DNA of 64,000 nucleotides from Serratia inhibens (GTDB lineage Bacteria > Pseudomonadota > Gammaproteobacteria > Enterobacterales > Enterobacteriaceae), in contig NZ_QYYG01000001.1 of assembly GCF_003591175.1 (NCBI RefSeq), positions 868,001 through 932,000 on the forward strand. Reading direction: 5' to 3'. This document shows positions 17,796 through 26,848 of the stretch, in pieces. Under the pieces are notes generated by a model. It was not told the DNA's origin, did not search any database, and was given only the letters and a program-made list of their open reading frames with translations. The position numbers and the translations under genes were made by a program. The stretch's first letter is position 1. Each line of letters starts with the position of its first letter.

Positions 17796-18908
17796 ATGAT
17801 GTCTAAAGGTATTTCAAAGGGATTCTTTATTCTGATCCTTTTCATCGTAACCGCCGCTTTTCTGGACGTATTGGGTCCCTACTATTCGTCAGTGCTATGG
17901 GCCATCATATTGGCCGTGATTTTCCACCCGCTGAAAAACAAGCTTAAGCAATACCTGGGCGACCGCAACGGCCTGGTCTCATTGTTAACATTGCTGGTGA
18001 TCTGCCTGATTGTGTTCACCCCGTTGGCGATCATCGCTTCGTCGCTGGCGCTTGAATTCAACGTTCTCTACCAAAAACTGCAGAACAACAATACCCAACT
18101 GCCAGCCATGCTGGCCGAAGTGATGCAGCATTTACCCGGCTGGGCACGGCATTTTCTGGCGGAGCATAACCTCGACAGCGCCGCGGAAATACAAAAGCAA
18201 CTTTCCGAAGTGGCGCTCAAGGGCGGGCAATTCCTGGCGGGCAGCGTGTTCCTGATCGGCAAAGGCACGTTCAACTTTGCCGTCGGCTTTGGCATCATGC
18301 TCTATCTGCTGTTCTTCCTGCTGAAAGACGGCCCCTATCTGGTGACCCTGGCGCTTGAAGCGCTGCCGCTGTCCGAGCATGTTAAACACCACCTGTTCGT
18401 GAAGTTCGCCGCCGTGTCCCGCGCTACGGTGAAAGGCACCGTGGTGGTGGCGATTGTGCAAGGCGCCCTCGGCGGCCTGGCATTTTACATCACCGGCATC
18501 GATGGCAGTTTGCTGTGGGGCGCGTTGATGGCCTTCCTGTCCATTATCCCCGCCGTAGGCTCCGCCATTATCTGGGTGCCGGCAGCCATCTATTTCTTCG
18601 CCACCGGCATGCTTTGGCAAGGTGCATTTTTGGTCGGGTTCTTCGTGGTGGTTATCGGGTTGGTTGACAACATTCTGCGCCCGCTGCTGGTCGGCAAAGA
18701 CACCAAGATGCCGGATTATCTCATCCTGATTTCCACGCTGGGTGGCATGGAGATTTACGGCATCAATGGCTTTGTTATCGGCCCGTTGATCGCCGCACTG
18801 TTCATCGCCTGCTGGAATATCCTTTCCGGCCGCGACAGCGAGGAGACCACCGATGAGATTGATGAAGCCTTTATCGAAGAAGGCAAGAATCATCCTGATG
18901 CCGGTTAA
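17796..18908 (+). CDS. AI-2E family transporter (YdiK-like)
   Basis: A 370-residue inner-membrane protein of the AI-2E exporter family, with about eight membrane segments and a soluble middle region (residues about 75-150). Conserved features are the N-terminal [19 protein letters not shown], then [10 protein letters not shown] and the late [13 protein letters not shown] motif (here [15 protein letters not shown]). Such proteins are put forward as permeases or Na+/H+ antiporters; YdiK itself is uncharacterised. ATG 17796 has AGAGGGA upstream. Monocistronic. Confidence 0.82.
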   Translation: MMSKGISKGFFILILFIVTAAFLDVLGPYYSSVLWAIILAVIFHPLKNKLKQYLGDRNGLVSLLTLLVICLIVFTPLAIIASSLALEFNVLYQKLQNNNTQLPAMLAEVMQHLPGWARHFLAEHNLDSAAEIQKQLSEVALKGGQFLAGSVFLIGKGTFNFAVGFGIMLYLLFFLLKDGPYLVTLALEALPLSEHVKHHLFVKFAAVSRATVKGTVVVAIVQGALGGLAFYITGIDGSLLWGALMAFLSIIPAVGSAIIWVPAAIYFFATGMLWQGAFLVGFFVVVIGLVDNILRPLLVGKDTKMPDYLILISTLGGMEIYGINGFVIGPLIAALFIACWNILSGRDSEETTDEIDEAFIEEGKNHPDAG

Positions 18909-18991
18909 GCGGTGATGAAGCATTGATTTTGTTAATTCCGGGGGCCTGTGCCACCACCCGCTTCCCGTTGGTGCATTTGAATCGAACGTCG

Positions 18992-19227
18992 TTATTGCAA
19001 AACTCTTCGTCTCTGCTGATGCACCTGACCATGGAAGTTGAGGCGAAATATTAAAACGATAATATCGGAGGCATCAGCGGCATCATGGGGAAAGCCGCTG
19101 ATCGCCCCTGCCGATACAGCAAGGCGCTGCAACTTTTGAGGGTTATGGGAATAACCGAAGATAACCTCATGACCGAGTCTGGCGAAGACCGTTCCCATTC
19201 GCCGGCACCGAGTATCCCAATTCTCAT
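18992..19227 (-). pseudogene. Remnant of a Rossmann-type NADP oxidoreductase
   Basis: ATG 19227 begins MRIGILGAG, a dinucleotide-binding start. One base appears lost after GAG, because the continuation MGTVFARLGHEVIFGYSHNP (NADP-binding F420 reductase-like fold) is in the next frame. The sequence runs on to DASDIIVL and then degenerates and stops. Both a frameshift and a 3' truncation are visible, so it is a relic of a roughly 200-residue reductase. Confidence 0.7.
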
Positions 19228-19314
19228 CAATAATCGCCTTTACCCGGTTATCTGCCGGAAAACGCGTTTTCCGGCTGCGATGTTCAATCCTGCCGCAGTG
19301 TGAGGGCGAAAGGA

Positions 19315-20379
19315 TTAAGCCTTCTCCGCCTGCGACTGTTTCAGCGTGGCCATATCAATGACAAAGCGATAACGCACGTCAGAACGCTCAAGGCGGTCAT
19401 ACGCCTCGTTAATCTGATCCATACGGATCATTTCGACTTCAGGAAGTACATTCTTGCGTGCACAGAACTCCAGCATTTCCTGCGTTTGCTCAATACCGGC
19501 GATGGCGGACCCGGCAACGCGACGGCGACCGAGGAGAAGCGGAAGGCTGCTCATTTCAGCCAATGGGCCAATCTGGCCTACAATGCACAATGTCCCGTCA
19601 ATATCGAGCAGAGGAAGATATGGGTCGAGTTCGTGTTTTGCCGGAACAGTATCAATGATTAAGTCAAAGGAAGAAGCAGCCTGCTTCATTGCCGCCGCAT
19701 CGCTGGACACAAGAAACGCATCAGCGCCCAGTTCTTTCGCGTCCTGCGCCTTTGCCGGTGAACGGCTCAGAACCGTAACGCGTGCTCCCATGGCTTCGGC
19801 CAGTTTGATGGCCATATGCCCTAAACCGCCCATGCCAATCACACCAACACGACTCCCCGGCCCCACGTTCCAGGTACGCAGCGGTGAATAAGTGGTGGCT
19901 CCGGCACACAACAACGGACCGGTTTTTGCCAGATCAAGACCTGCAGGCACGCTAAGAACAAATTCTTCTCGTACCACGATGTGTTTGGCGTATCCGCCCA
20001 TGGTGGGTGCACCGGTTATGCGGTCAACACCTCCGAAGGTCTGCGTATTGCCTTCACGGCACAGCTGCTCTTCACCTTTATGGCATTGATCGCAGTGCTG
20101 GCAGCTGTCGACCATCGTACCCACGGCGACATGATCACCGACCCGATGTCGCGTCACATCACCACCGATGCTGATTACACGACCGACAATCTCATGACCG
20201 ACAACGATTGGGTAGTTTGTCCACCCCCAGTCGTTACGCGCCGTGTGCAGGTCTGAATGGCAAACGCCGCAGTAGAGGATTTCAATCACAACATCATTTG
20301 GACGAGGTTCACGGCGTTCAAAAGAAAACGGGACCAGCGGCTTGTCAGCTGAAAGTGCGGCAAATGCATAAGTTTTCAT
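19315..20379 (-). CDS. Zinc-dependent alcohol/aldehyde reductase (YahK/AdhC-like)
   Basis: A 354-residue medium-chain alcohol dehydrogenase. Catalytic zinc ligands occur in GVCHSDLHTARNDWG and GHEIVGRV. The structural zinc site is the four-cysteine lobe DSCQHCDQCHKGEEQLC. The NADP-binding motif is GVIGMGGLGHMAIKLA. It is closest in feel to E. coli YahK, a broad NADPH aldehyde reductase. It follows the amber-interrupted hydrolase by about 70 bases, divergent from an AraC-family gene, much like the yqhC-yqhD pairing for aldehyde stress. Confidence 0.9.
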   Translation of the reverse strand: MKTYAFAALSADKPLVPFSFERREPRPNDVVIEILYCGVCHSDLHTARNDWGWTNYPIVVGHEIVGRVISIGGDVTRHRVGDHVAVGTMVDSCQHCDQCHKGEEQLCREGNTQTFGGVDRITGAPTMGGYAKHIVVREEFVLSVPAGLDLAKTGPLLCAGATTYSPLRTWNVGPGSRVGVIGMGGLGHMAIKLAEAMGARVTVLSRSPAKAQDAKELGADAFLVSSDAAAMKQAASSFDLIIDTVPAKHELDPYLPLLDIDGTLCIVGQIGPLAEMSSLPLLLGRRRVAGSAIAGIEQTQEMLEFCARKNVLPEVEMIRMDQINEAYDRLERSDVRYRFVIDMATLKQSQAEKA

Positions 20380-20452
20380 AAGTCATTCCTCTGTAGAAAG
20401 GAGAGACCCTGCCGGCATCAACAGGCAGGGTGCATCGTGGTACCAACCCTAA

Positions 20453-21481
20453 TTACTTCAGATTGGTTTTAAAGAATTCCGTCAGTTTGTTGAATGGAAT
20501 GAGGTCGACGCGGTCATAGAGATCGACGTGGCCCGCACCTGGCACGATGAAGAGTTCTTTAGGCTCACCGGCGCGTTTGTACGCATCTTCACTGAACTCT
20601 CTGGAGTGCGCTTCGGACCCTGTGATAAACAGCATCGGACGTGGCGAGATGGTTTCAATATCTTCAAACGGATAGAAGTTGTTAAACTTCACCTCGCTCG
20701 AAATTGGGCGGTTCTGCGACTGTTCAACAGTCATGCCTTCAGGCACAACCTGGCCGCGTGGCGTACGGTAGAAGTCGTAGAATTCACGGCGAATCGGATC
20801 CGCATCTGCCGGTAATTTCACAGGCAGGTAATCCACCCACTTGGTTTCTCCACCGGTGAATTCTGCATAGCGTTGCTCTGCGGCTGCGGCAATCATCGCC
20901 TTACGCTGTTCAAGCGACAGTCCCTTACGCAGACCGTTTCGTGTGACCGAACCCATGTCGTACATACTGACGGTTGCAATGGCTTTCAGGCGCGGGTCAA
21001 TCTTGGCCGCGCTGATGGCGAAACTGCCGCTGCCGCAGATACCGATCACACCAATCCGGTTCCGGTCAACAAAAGGTCGCGTTCCAAGGTAATCCACTGC
21101 CGCATTGAAAGATTCAGTGAACATTTCAGGAGAGACGGCATTGCGCGGCTGGCCTTCGCTTTCACCAAAGAAAGACAAATCGATGGCGAGGGTGACAAAC
21201 CCCTACTCAGCAAGCTTTTGTGCATAAAGACTGGCACTTTGCTCTTTCACCGCTCCCATCGGATGGCCAACAATGATGGCCGGGTTTTTAGCTTTAGGAT
21301 CGACACCTTTGGGGATATAGAGATTACCGGTGACTTTCATCTTGTACTGATTGAGGAACGTGACTTTTTCTGCGGTCACTTTGTCACTTTTAAAAAAGTT
21401 ATCTGCGCCGTTCGACATATCGGCACCTGGTGAGGCAAAAGAAGAAACGAGAAGCCCGCAGGCCAGCAAAATTCTTTTCAT
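20453..21481 (-). pseudogene. Alpha/beta hydrolase (YcjY/dienelactone-hydrolase type) interrupted by one amber codon
   Basis: A 342-codon frame intact apart from an in-frame TAG at 21203-21205 after LYAQKLAE; reading resumes with GFVTLAIDL in the same frame. An N-terminal signal peptide (MKRILLACGLLVSSFA) indicates export. The nucleophile elbow GICGSG has cysteine where serine is usual, as in dienelactone hydrolases, and the active-site histidine is in GAGHVDLY. Either a recent inactivating mutation, a base-call error or amber readthrough. It heads the transcript that includes the alcohol dehydrogenase. Confidence 0.8.
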
Positions 21482-21764
21482 GGTTATATCCTTTAATTAA
21501 TTTTCCCCGCCGGCAGCGTAATTCACACTGACATGACGGACCCGGTTGTAGTGATATTTCAAGACAACGACTTATTTATCCAAATCAGATTCAGGACATG
21601 CGCATCAGGTGCTCGCTTTTCCGTCACTTGTATTTTCCGGTGTTATCACTGTAATAGTTAGCGTGATTGGCTGGATTTCTTGCCTGATCCGATGGATTTT
21701 AATTAATGGTGTGGTTAGAGCATGAGGGGGAAGAGTAAGATGCAAGCAGGAGGAATCACTGTAG
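21482..21764. promoter_or_regulatory. Divergent promoter region, hydrolase/AraC
   Basis: 283 bases between the hydrolase start (left) and the AraC-type gene (right). AT-rich, with likely promoters for both. No specific operator could be assigned by eye. Confidence 0.4.
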
Positions 21765-22706
21765 ATGACCACACAACCACTTATGAGCCAGGAACATGAT
21801 GCAATGCTTGCCGGCCTTGTTCGCGCTATCGACAAACACTCGCGGGGAACGGGAGATTTTGAGACCTCTATTGACGGGCTGACTTTTTTCCGACGCGGAG
21901 AACCCGCTCACCCCGTGATGTGCATGATTGAACCCAGCATTGTGCTTGTTGCCCGTGGGGCGAAGCAGGTCTGGATAGGCGGGACACCTTATCGCTATGA
22001 TACATCCCACTTTTTAATCACGTCATTGGACCTGCCCGCCGATTCAGAGGTAGTGGAAGCCAGCAGTGAAGCGCCCTGTGTGGGCATGACAATGAAGCTT
22101 GATTTGCGGATCGTAGCGGAGTTGATTGCACAGGGTGTATTGCCACCCCGGCGAGACCGCGGGGTCAGCTCAAGTGTAGGAATAGGCACCGCAACCTCCT
22201 CGATATTGAGGCCTGTTAGCCGGCTGCTTGAATTACTGGATGAACCTGAAGCCATTCCTGTTCTGGCACCTTTGCTTCAGCGCGAGATACATTACAGGAT
22301 GCTGCTCAGCGATCAGGCGGCAAAACTGAGACAGATTGCTTCTGTTGACAGTCAGGGCCACAGGATAGCCCGCGCGATAGACTGGCTTAAGTTGAATTAT
22401 GCCGCGCCAATACGGGTGGACGAACTTGCTGGCCGCGTGCAGATGAGCACACCGACATTCAATCAACATTTCAGGCAGCTAACGTCTATGAGCCCGCTGC
22501 AATATCTGAAGTGGTTGCGTTTGAATGAAGCCAGACGCCTGATGTTAAATGAACATCTCGATGTCTCTACAGCTTCCTACAAAGTGGGCTATGAAAGCCC
22601 GTCTCAGTTTAGCCGTGAGTACAGCCGTTTCTTCGGAGCACCGCCTAAAAAGGATATAGCCTCATTGCGAGAGGCTAATGCAACAGGTCCACAACGCCCG
22701 CTTTAG
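21765..22706 (+). CDS. AraC-family regulator (AraC_N type, YqhC-like)
   Basis: A 313-residue regulator. The N-terminal AraC_N domain (PSIVLVARGAKQVWIGGTPY) is the ligand domain seen in YqhC-type aldehyde sensors. The C-terminal AraC domain has LAGRVQMSTPTFNQHFRQLT and VGYESPSQFSREYSRFFG. The divergent hydrolase-alcohol dehydrogenase pair is the probable target, giving a module like yqhC with yqhD. Preceded by an AGGAG site. Confidence 0.87.
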   Translation: MTTQPLMSQEHDAMLAGLVRAIDKHSRGTGDFETSIDGLTFFRRGEPAHPVMCMIEPSIVLVARGAKQVWIGGTPYRYDTSHFLITSLDLPADSEVVEASSEAPCVGMTMKLDLRIVAELIAQGVLPPRRDRGVSSSVGIGTATSSILRPVSRLLELLDEPEAIPVLAPLLQREIHYRMLLSDQAAKLRQIASVDSQGHRIARAIDWLKLNYAAPIRVDELAGRVQMSTPTFNQHFRQLTSMSPLQYLKWLRLNEARRLMLNEHLDVSTASYKVGYESPSQFSREYSRFFGAPPKKDIASLREANATGPQRPL

Positions 22707-22765
22707 CGATGACGCAGCAAACGACAAGGGTCATTCCTGCGTTTGCCGCCCACAGGCAGTCAAGG

Positions 22766-23158
22766 TTATTTATTTGTTTTTCCTGGTGATACTCTGCGCC
22801 CTCTCCCCGCCGGCTTCACCGGAATACTGCCCCCGTATTCGAGCCACCATGCGGTAAGTGCCTCCATAGTGGGGCCGAGTCCGCGCGCTTTTTTTGTTAT
22901 TTCATATTCTACCCGCGGAGGAACCTCCGCAAATACGGTTCTGGATACCAGACCATCACTTTCAAGTTCCCGAAGCTGGGCAGTCAGCATATGCTGCGTT
23001 ATTCCCGGGATCGCCTTGCGCAGCTCGCCAAAACGATAAATACGCTGGTTCAGCAACCACATGATTTCCAGCTTCCATTTGCCGGATAGCAAGTTGAACG
23101 CCCGGCGCATTTCTTCATGCATATTAACTTCAGCGCCTTCATTGGTATGGTTTTCCAT
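22766..23158 (-). CDS. HxlR-family transcriptional regulator
   Basis: A 130-residue winged-helix protein of the HxlR family (LLSGKWKLEIMWLLNQ, then FGELRKAIPGITQHMLTAQL, recognition helix and wing RVEYEITKKA). HxlR members often sense aldehydes, quinones or disulfide stress and regulate a divergent neighbour. Here the divergent genes are a DoxX-like protein and an SDR. ATG 23158 has AGAGGG upstream. Confidence 0.9.
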   Translation of the reverse strand: MENHTNEGAEVNMHEEMRRAFNLLSGKWKLEIMWLLNQRIYRFGELRKAIPGITQHMLTAQLRELESDGLVSRTVFAEVPPRVEYEITKKARGLGPTMEALTAWWLEYGGSIPVKPAGRGRRVSPGKTNK

Positions 23159-23253
23159 ACTAACCCTCTGTATTTCATCCTACTTGTTAAAATTCATCAT
23201 AGGTTACATTCTTTTGCTGGTCGACTATTTCGATTAACGGAAGGAAATTTTGC

Positions 23254-23649
23254 ATGACTGAAATTTGGATTTATTGGATGAGCACGACCCTGCTGGCTTT
23301 GCTGTATGTCACTTCAGCGGCACTGTATGTCGTAAAAGCTGGATGGGTGCGGCAGACACTGATTGATTTTGGCTACCCTGCCTACCTGCACCCCGTACTT
23401 ATCGTGGTGAAGCTTCTGGCTGTGATTGCCATCTTGTCGCGTTTTAGCGTTTTTCTGAGCGATTTGGCCTATGCGGGCGTTTTCTATCATCTGATATTGT
23501 CCGCACTGGCTCATCTTGGCGTCAAAAAACCGGCCGGAGCCATACCTGCCTTAGCGGGGCTTATGTTGCTGACCGCGTCATTTGCCACGCAAAATTCAGC
23601 ACGAGAACTTCCTTCACCTTATCCGCAAATTGTCGTTAATCGCTCGTAA
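23254..23649 (+). CDS. DoxX-like membrane protein
   Basis: A 131-residue protein with four hydrophobic segments, typical of the DoxX/DoxX-like family of quinol-linked or redox-stress proteins. It is divergent from the HxlR regulator and followed by an SDR whose start lies 26 bases downstream, so the two form an operon under probable HxlR control. Function within the family is poorly defined. Confidence 0.8.
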   Translation: MTEIWIYWMSTTLLALLYVTSAALYVVKAGWVRQTLIDFGYPAYLHPVLIVVKLLAVIAILSRFSVFLSDLAYAGVFYHLILSALAHLGVKKPAGAIPALAGLMLLTASFATQNSARELPSPYPQIVVNRS

Positions 23650-23675
23650 TGAGATTAAATATGAGAGGAGTTGCC

Positions 23676-24419
23676 ATGAACCGAGTAAGTGAAAAAGTTG
23701 CCATTGTTACTGGGGCAAGTCGTGGTATAGGCCGTGCCATCGCAATGCTGCTGGCATCCGAAGGCGCCAAGGTAGCGGTAGTATCAAGGACTGCAAGTGA
23801 AATAGAAAAGGTTGTCGAGAGTATTAACTCCGCCGGCGGATCTGCGCTCGCAGTGGTGTGCGACATTAACAGTGATGAACAGATCAAAACGGCTGTCGAA
23901 CAGACGGTAAAGGCTTTCGGCGGCATCGATATTCTGGTCAACAACGCCTTTGACCCGAGCGTACCACAATCCACCGTCTTGAATTTATCCGTGGAACAGC
24001 TTCAGCGTAATTTTGATATGGGGCCGGTGTCTTATTTGCGAATAATGCAGTATTGCTATCCATGGCTGAAGAAGAGCGGCGAGGGGCGCGTTATCAACTT
24101 TGGCTCAATAGCCGGTGTTTTGGGTATGGAAGGGTATGCGCCATACAATATGGCAAAAGAGGCTGTCCGGGCACTCACACGCACGGCAGCGAGGGAATGG
24201 GCTGCCGACAAAATTACGGTGAATAACGTTTTGCCGGTCGCCAAAACGTGGGGAGACGACGTTAACGTCCCTCCTCCAAGCAATGCGCTTGGTCGCTATG
24301 GTTCTGCTGAGGAAGATATCGCGCCTGTTGTGCTATTCCTGGCGAGCCGTGATGCTCAATTCCTGACGGGATACACTCTCACGCCGGATGGTGGGGCAAT
24401 GATAGACAGTGCGCGCTAA
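23676..24419 (+). CDS. Short-chain dehydrogenase/reductase
   Basis: A 247-residue SDR oxidoreductase. The cofactor motif is TGASRGIGRAI (residues about 13-23), the structural motif is NNAF instead of the usual NNAG, the serine is in NFGSIAG, and the catalytic YxxxK is YNMAK. ATG 23676 has GAGGAG seven bases upstream. It resembles 3-oxoacyl reductase-type SDRs. Likely co-transcribed with the DoxX-like gene. Substrate not deducible. Confidence 0.87.
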   Translation: MNRVSEKVAIVTGASRGIGRAIAMLLASEGAKVAVVSRTASEIEKVVESINSAGGSALAVVCDINSDEQIKTAVEQTVKAFGGIDILVNNAFDPSVPQSTVLNLSVEQLQRNFDMGPVSYLRIMQYCYPWLKKSGEGRVINFGSIAGVLGMEGYAPYNMAKEAVRALTRTAAREWAADKITVNNVLPVAKTWGDDVNVPPPSNALGRYGSAEEDIAPVVLFLASRDAQFLTGYTLTPDGGAMIDSAR

Positions 24420-24675
24420 GAAATTCACTACCTACGGTGTACCGATAGAAATAAATTTCTACGAAAACGAGCATTAACCGGTTTTTACTGACCACTACGG
24501 TGGGGGTAAAAATAGCTATCGGGATCTTACTGCTCTGATTATCTGTAACACTCAGGCTATAAGGCCAGGAACTGCAAAGACCCGGCCTTAAAAATCAGTC
24601 TTAGCCTGAGGCACTTCCCGTTTCCCAAAGCGGCCGCCAATAATATTGACGCGTTTTCCCCTATCACTCAGGTGC
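24420..24675. other. Intergenic, start of accessory patch
   Basis: About 255 bases without a convincing gene between the SDR stop and the lipoprotein stop. No clear terminator or element end was found. Confidence 0.3.
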
Positions 24676-25116
24676 TCAGGGGCGGAATTCCAATACGGGA
24701 TTTTTAAAGGTCTCATAAACGGCTTGTGAGGGCGGTTTGGGAAAACGGGCTTTTGCGGCCGCCTTTATCGCTGCACGGCAAAGATCGGGGTCACCCTCTT
24801 CGGCTCGCACAGCTAAAAGCATGCCATCCGGCGCCAGCATAATTCTCAAAGCACATCGCTTACCGGCATATGAGCCGGCATCTTGAAGATGGCTTTGAAT
24901 AGCAGACCTTACCTGCACGCCATACTGGTCAGCCGCCGCCCCAGGTTCAGGCGCTGTTTTACCTTCGAAGGCGGCAAACATCTCATCGACACCCTGATCA
25001 GACGGCACAGGTTTAATCGCAGAACTCGTCTTTGCACACCCCGTCAACAACATCGCGGCGATAACCAGCGATAATGCCGGCGCGCAAATCCCAAATCCCA
25101 AATGAACTCTCTTCAT
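24676..25116 (-). CDS. TolA/TonB C-terminal-domain lipoprotein
   Basis: A 146-residue predicted lipoprotein: signal MKRVHLGFGICAPALSLVIA followed by the lipobox LTGC. The rest resembles the C-terminal domain of TolA as found in plasmid- and island-borne "cell envelope integrity" proteins: CALRIMLAPDGMLLAVRAEE, then a pair of cysteines (RCALR, PDLCRAA) and the ending KNPVLEFRP. ATG 25116 is chosen for its AAGGGA site. It may modify envelope or colicin/phage entry, which is inference only. Confidence 0.65.
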   Translation of the reverse strand: MKRVHLGFGICAPALSLVIAAMLLTGCAKTSSAIKPVPSDQGVDEMFAAFEGKTAPEPGAAADQYGVQVRSAIQSHLQDAGSYAGKRCALRIMLAPDGMLLAVRAEEGDPDLCRAAIKAAAKARFPKPPSQAVYETFKNPVLEFRP

Positions 25117-25217
25117 GATTCCCTTCTTTAATAGAATATCCGTAGAGAAGAAGAATAGATCAACGCAGACAAATTTAAGCAGGTTTAGGTCAATATCTTG
25201 CAAACCACATTAGGAAA

Positions 25218-25239
25218 GCGCATGCCATCAGGCGTTCGA
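25218..25239 (-). pseudogene. Second fragment of an old icd 3' end
   Basis: CCATCAGGCGTTCGA at 25225-25239 is identical to 29200-29214 inside icd, and the homology weakens further left to about 25218. On the minus strand it encodes ERLM followed by a near match to the next icd codons. This is the part of icd that would directly follow the remnant ending at 26148, displaced by about 0.9 kb. Both ends of the gap carry TTCGA. Confidence 0.6.
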
Positions 25240-25375
25240 GGCAGAAGAAAAGCCCCGAAGGATACCAGGGCTTGAATGACTGCCGGTGACTGTCACTTCA
25301 TACCGGGCGCATTCAGGTTACTCAGAGTAGAATCAAAACCATTGAATCGCCCTGATGTTTGAGTTTGGAGGTAAA

Positions 25376-25867
25376 TTAACTTCCCCACCCTTTATTCGTT
25401 GGGTCCTTCTCTTTATTCTCTTCCAGAGAAAAAGTGCCATTCTGCTGAGCAATTGCTTCACCGGTATCAACAATCGCATTCTGGATAAACACACCATTAC
25501 CGTCTTTATCGTTCTTGATAAAAGTCAGCTGATGAAATGCCGTTTTACTCCCCCAGTCGGCGGACGGCAAGGAAACGAATCTTATGGTATAAGTCTGTTC
25601 TTGAAATCCACCCTGCAGCACATAGAGTCCATAATGGTCTTCCCCCTGCGAAATGATTTTATAGACGCCGTTATCGTAGTAATAAATCTCAGCATCAGGG
25701 AAAGGTTTTTTCTCATACATCTTGCGATAATGTAGCACTTGCTTGTACGTTGGGTTGCCAAAGCCTGTTTCAAGCTTCCCATTCACCGTTTTGGTGGTCG
25801 CAGCATCCGTATTCGCTGCACTTACAGAAATTAAGGCAACCAGCGTCATAGCCAACATGGTTTTCAT
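25376..25867 (-). CDS. Exported hypothetical protein in the icd-tail insertion
   Basis: A 163-residue protein with a signal peptide (MKTMLAMTLVALISVSAANT, cleavage near DAA). The mature part is rich in tyrosine, lysine and acidic residues (EKKPFPDAEIYYYDNGVYK) and ends in a polar, charged tail. No cysteines are seen after the signal, so it does not look lipidated. Low GC relative to the core genes. It is the only gene in the roughly 0.9-kb segment that splits the icd remnant. Family not recognised. Confidence 0.6.
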   Translation of the reverse strand: MKTMLAMTLVALISVSAANTDAATTKTVNGKLETGFGNPTYKQVLHYRKMYEKKPFPDAEIYYYDNGVYKIISQGEDHYGLYVLQGGFQEQTYTIRFVSLPSADWGSKTAFHQLTFIKNDKDGNGVFIQNAIVDTGEAIAQQNGTFSLEENKEKDPTNKGWGS

Positions 25868-26147
25868 ATCACTCTCCATATTAAATTATCCGTTCGGCAT
25901 TCAAAGATAGCCAAAATTAATGCCCAGCACAATGAAACAACGGGCGAAAATCATATTAAACTCAATGTCACACAATGAGTTACCTTTCATTTCATCTTGT
26001 TACTTTCAAAGTTGATATCACCTGGCGCATAAACTCACAGGAGGACAGACAAATACCAACCAAGATAAAAATAAGCACACTAATATTTAATAAGAACAAG
26101 GGTAATAAACGCAATAACAATCGTTCGTGGCAACATAGATAAAAACA
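25868..26147. other. AT-rich gap, right part of the small insertion
   Basis: About 280 bases with no supported gene. It contains the promoter of the exported protein and an AT-rich run with many short A/T tracts. No inverted repeats of an insertion sequence were found at its right edge next to TTCGA. Confidence 0.3.
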
Positions 26148-26243
26148 TTCGAAGTCATAGCTCACAGTCTTGGCGGCGATTGAGCCTTCCATGCACTTAA
26201 CAATCAGGTCGGCCGCTTCGAACCAACCCATGTGGCGCAACAG
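26148..26243 (-). pseudogene. icd: Diverged remnant of icd 3' region (attachment-site duplicate)
   Basis: 96 bases align without gaps to 29210-29305 of the intact icd, 82 of them identical by hand count. The frame reads [15 protein letters not shown], then [16 protein letters not shown], against [16 protein letters not shown] in icd, and then departs from it. The homology begins at LRHMG, about 165 bases from the icd stop, which is where phage 21 and e14 cross over into icd. Same strand as icd, as expected for a displaced attachment-site end. Confidence 0.8.
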
Positions 26244-26487
26244 TAGATGGCTATTAATAACAAATTGAATTTAATTATTTCGATTTAAACAGTAAGTTCG
26301 CATCATTTGACACTATTTATAACCACTTGATTTCAAGAAATGCTTATCGAGTTTTGATAATGCTTTTTTGCTCCTATACACAGTTATGGGGTGTAGGGAT
26401 GAGGGGGGAATCCTCTCATGCTGATCAGAAACCCTTCGAGAAACATCCCCTATACTTACCCTAAATCCGCACCGAAAAGGGGTGGTT
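26244..26487. other. AT-rich gap between icd remnant and yedK fragment
   Basis: No gene supported. It contains CGAGTTTTGATAA (26348-26360), a 13-base match to 29034-29046, beside the other end of the patch. It may be part of an old attachment or target-site repeat. Confidence 0.3.
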
Positions 26488-26775
26488 ATGTGTGGACGAT
26501 TTGCCCTGGTACAGACCTGCACCGGCTATCTCGACGTGCTCGCCTCCGATCTTGAATTTGCCAGCACGCTGGACAATGTTCCGATCGGTCGCTACAACGT
26601 GGCGCCAGGTACCCGAGTTCTGATGCTTAACCAGAGAAACGATAAGTTGCACCTCGATCCTCTCGAGTGGGGCTACGGCCCTGAATGGTGGAAAGAAATG
26701 GAACGCCAGCCGGTTATCAATACACGCATTGGAACCGCAGCCACTACAATGCGCCGTAAATCCACGCCAGGATAA
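26488..26775 (+). pseudogene. Truncated SOS response-associated peptidase (YedK/HMCES family)
   Basis: Starts MCGRFALVQ, including the catalytic Cys2 of the SRAP domain that crosslinks abasic sites, and continues through RYNVAPGTRVLML and WGYGPEWW. It stops after about 95 residues, shortly after PVINTRIGTAATTMRRKS, whereas the family is about 220 residues. The C-terminal half with its conserved glutamate and histidine is missing. Family members occur in prophages and islands, which fits the location. Confidence 0.7.
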
Positions 26776-26848
26776 CGGGGACTTACGGCGAGATATTCCG
26801 ACGGGCGGTATTATTATTTACAGCTAATCATCAGGGAGAGTCTATCGT

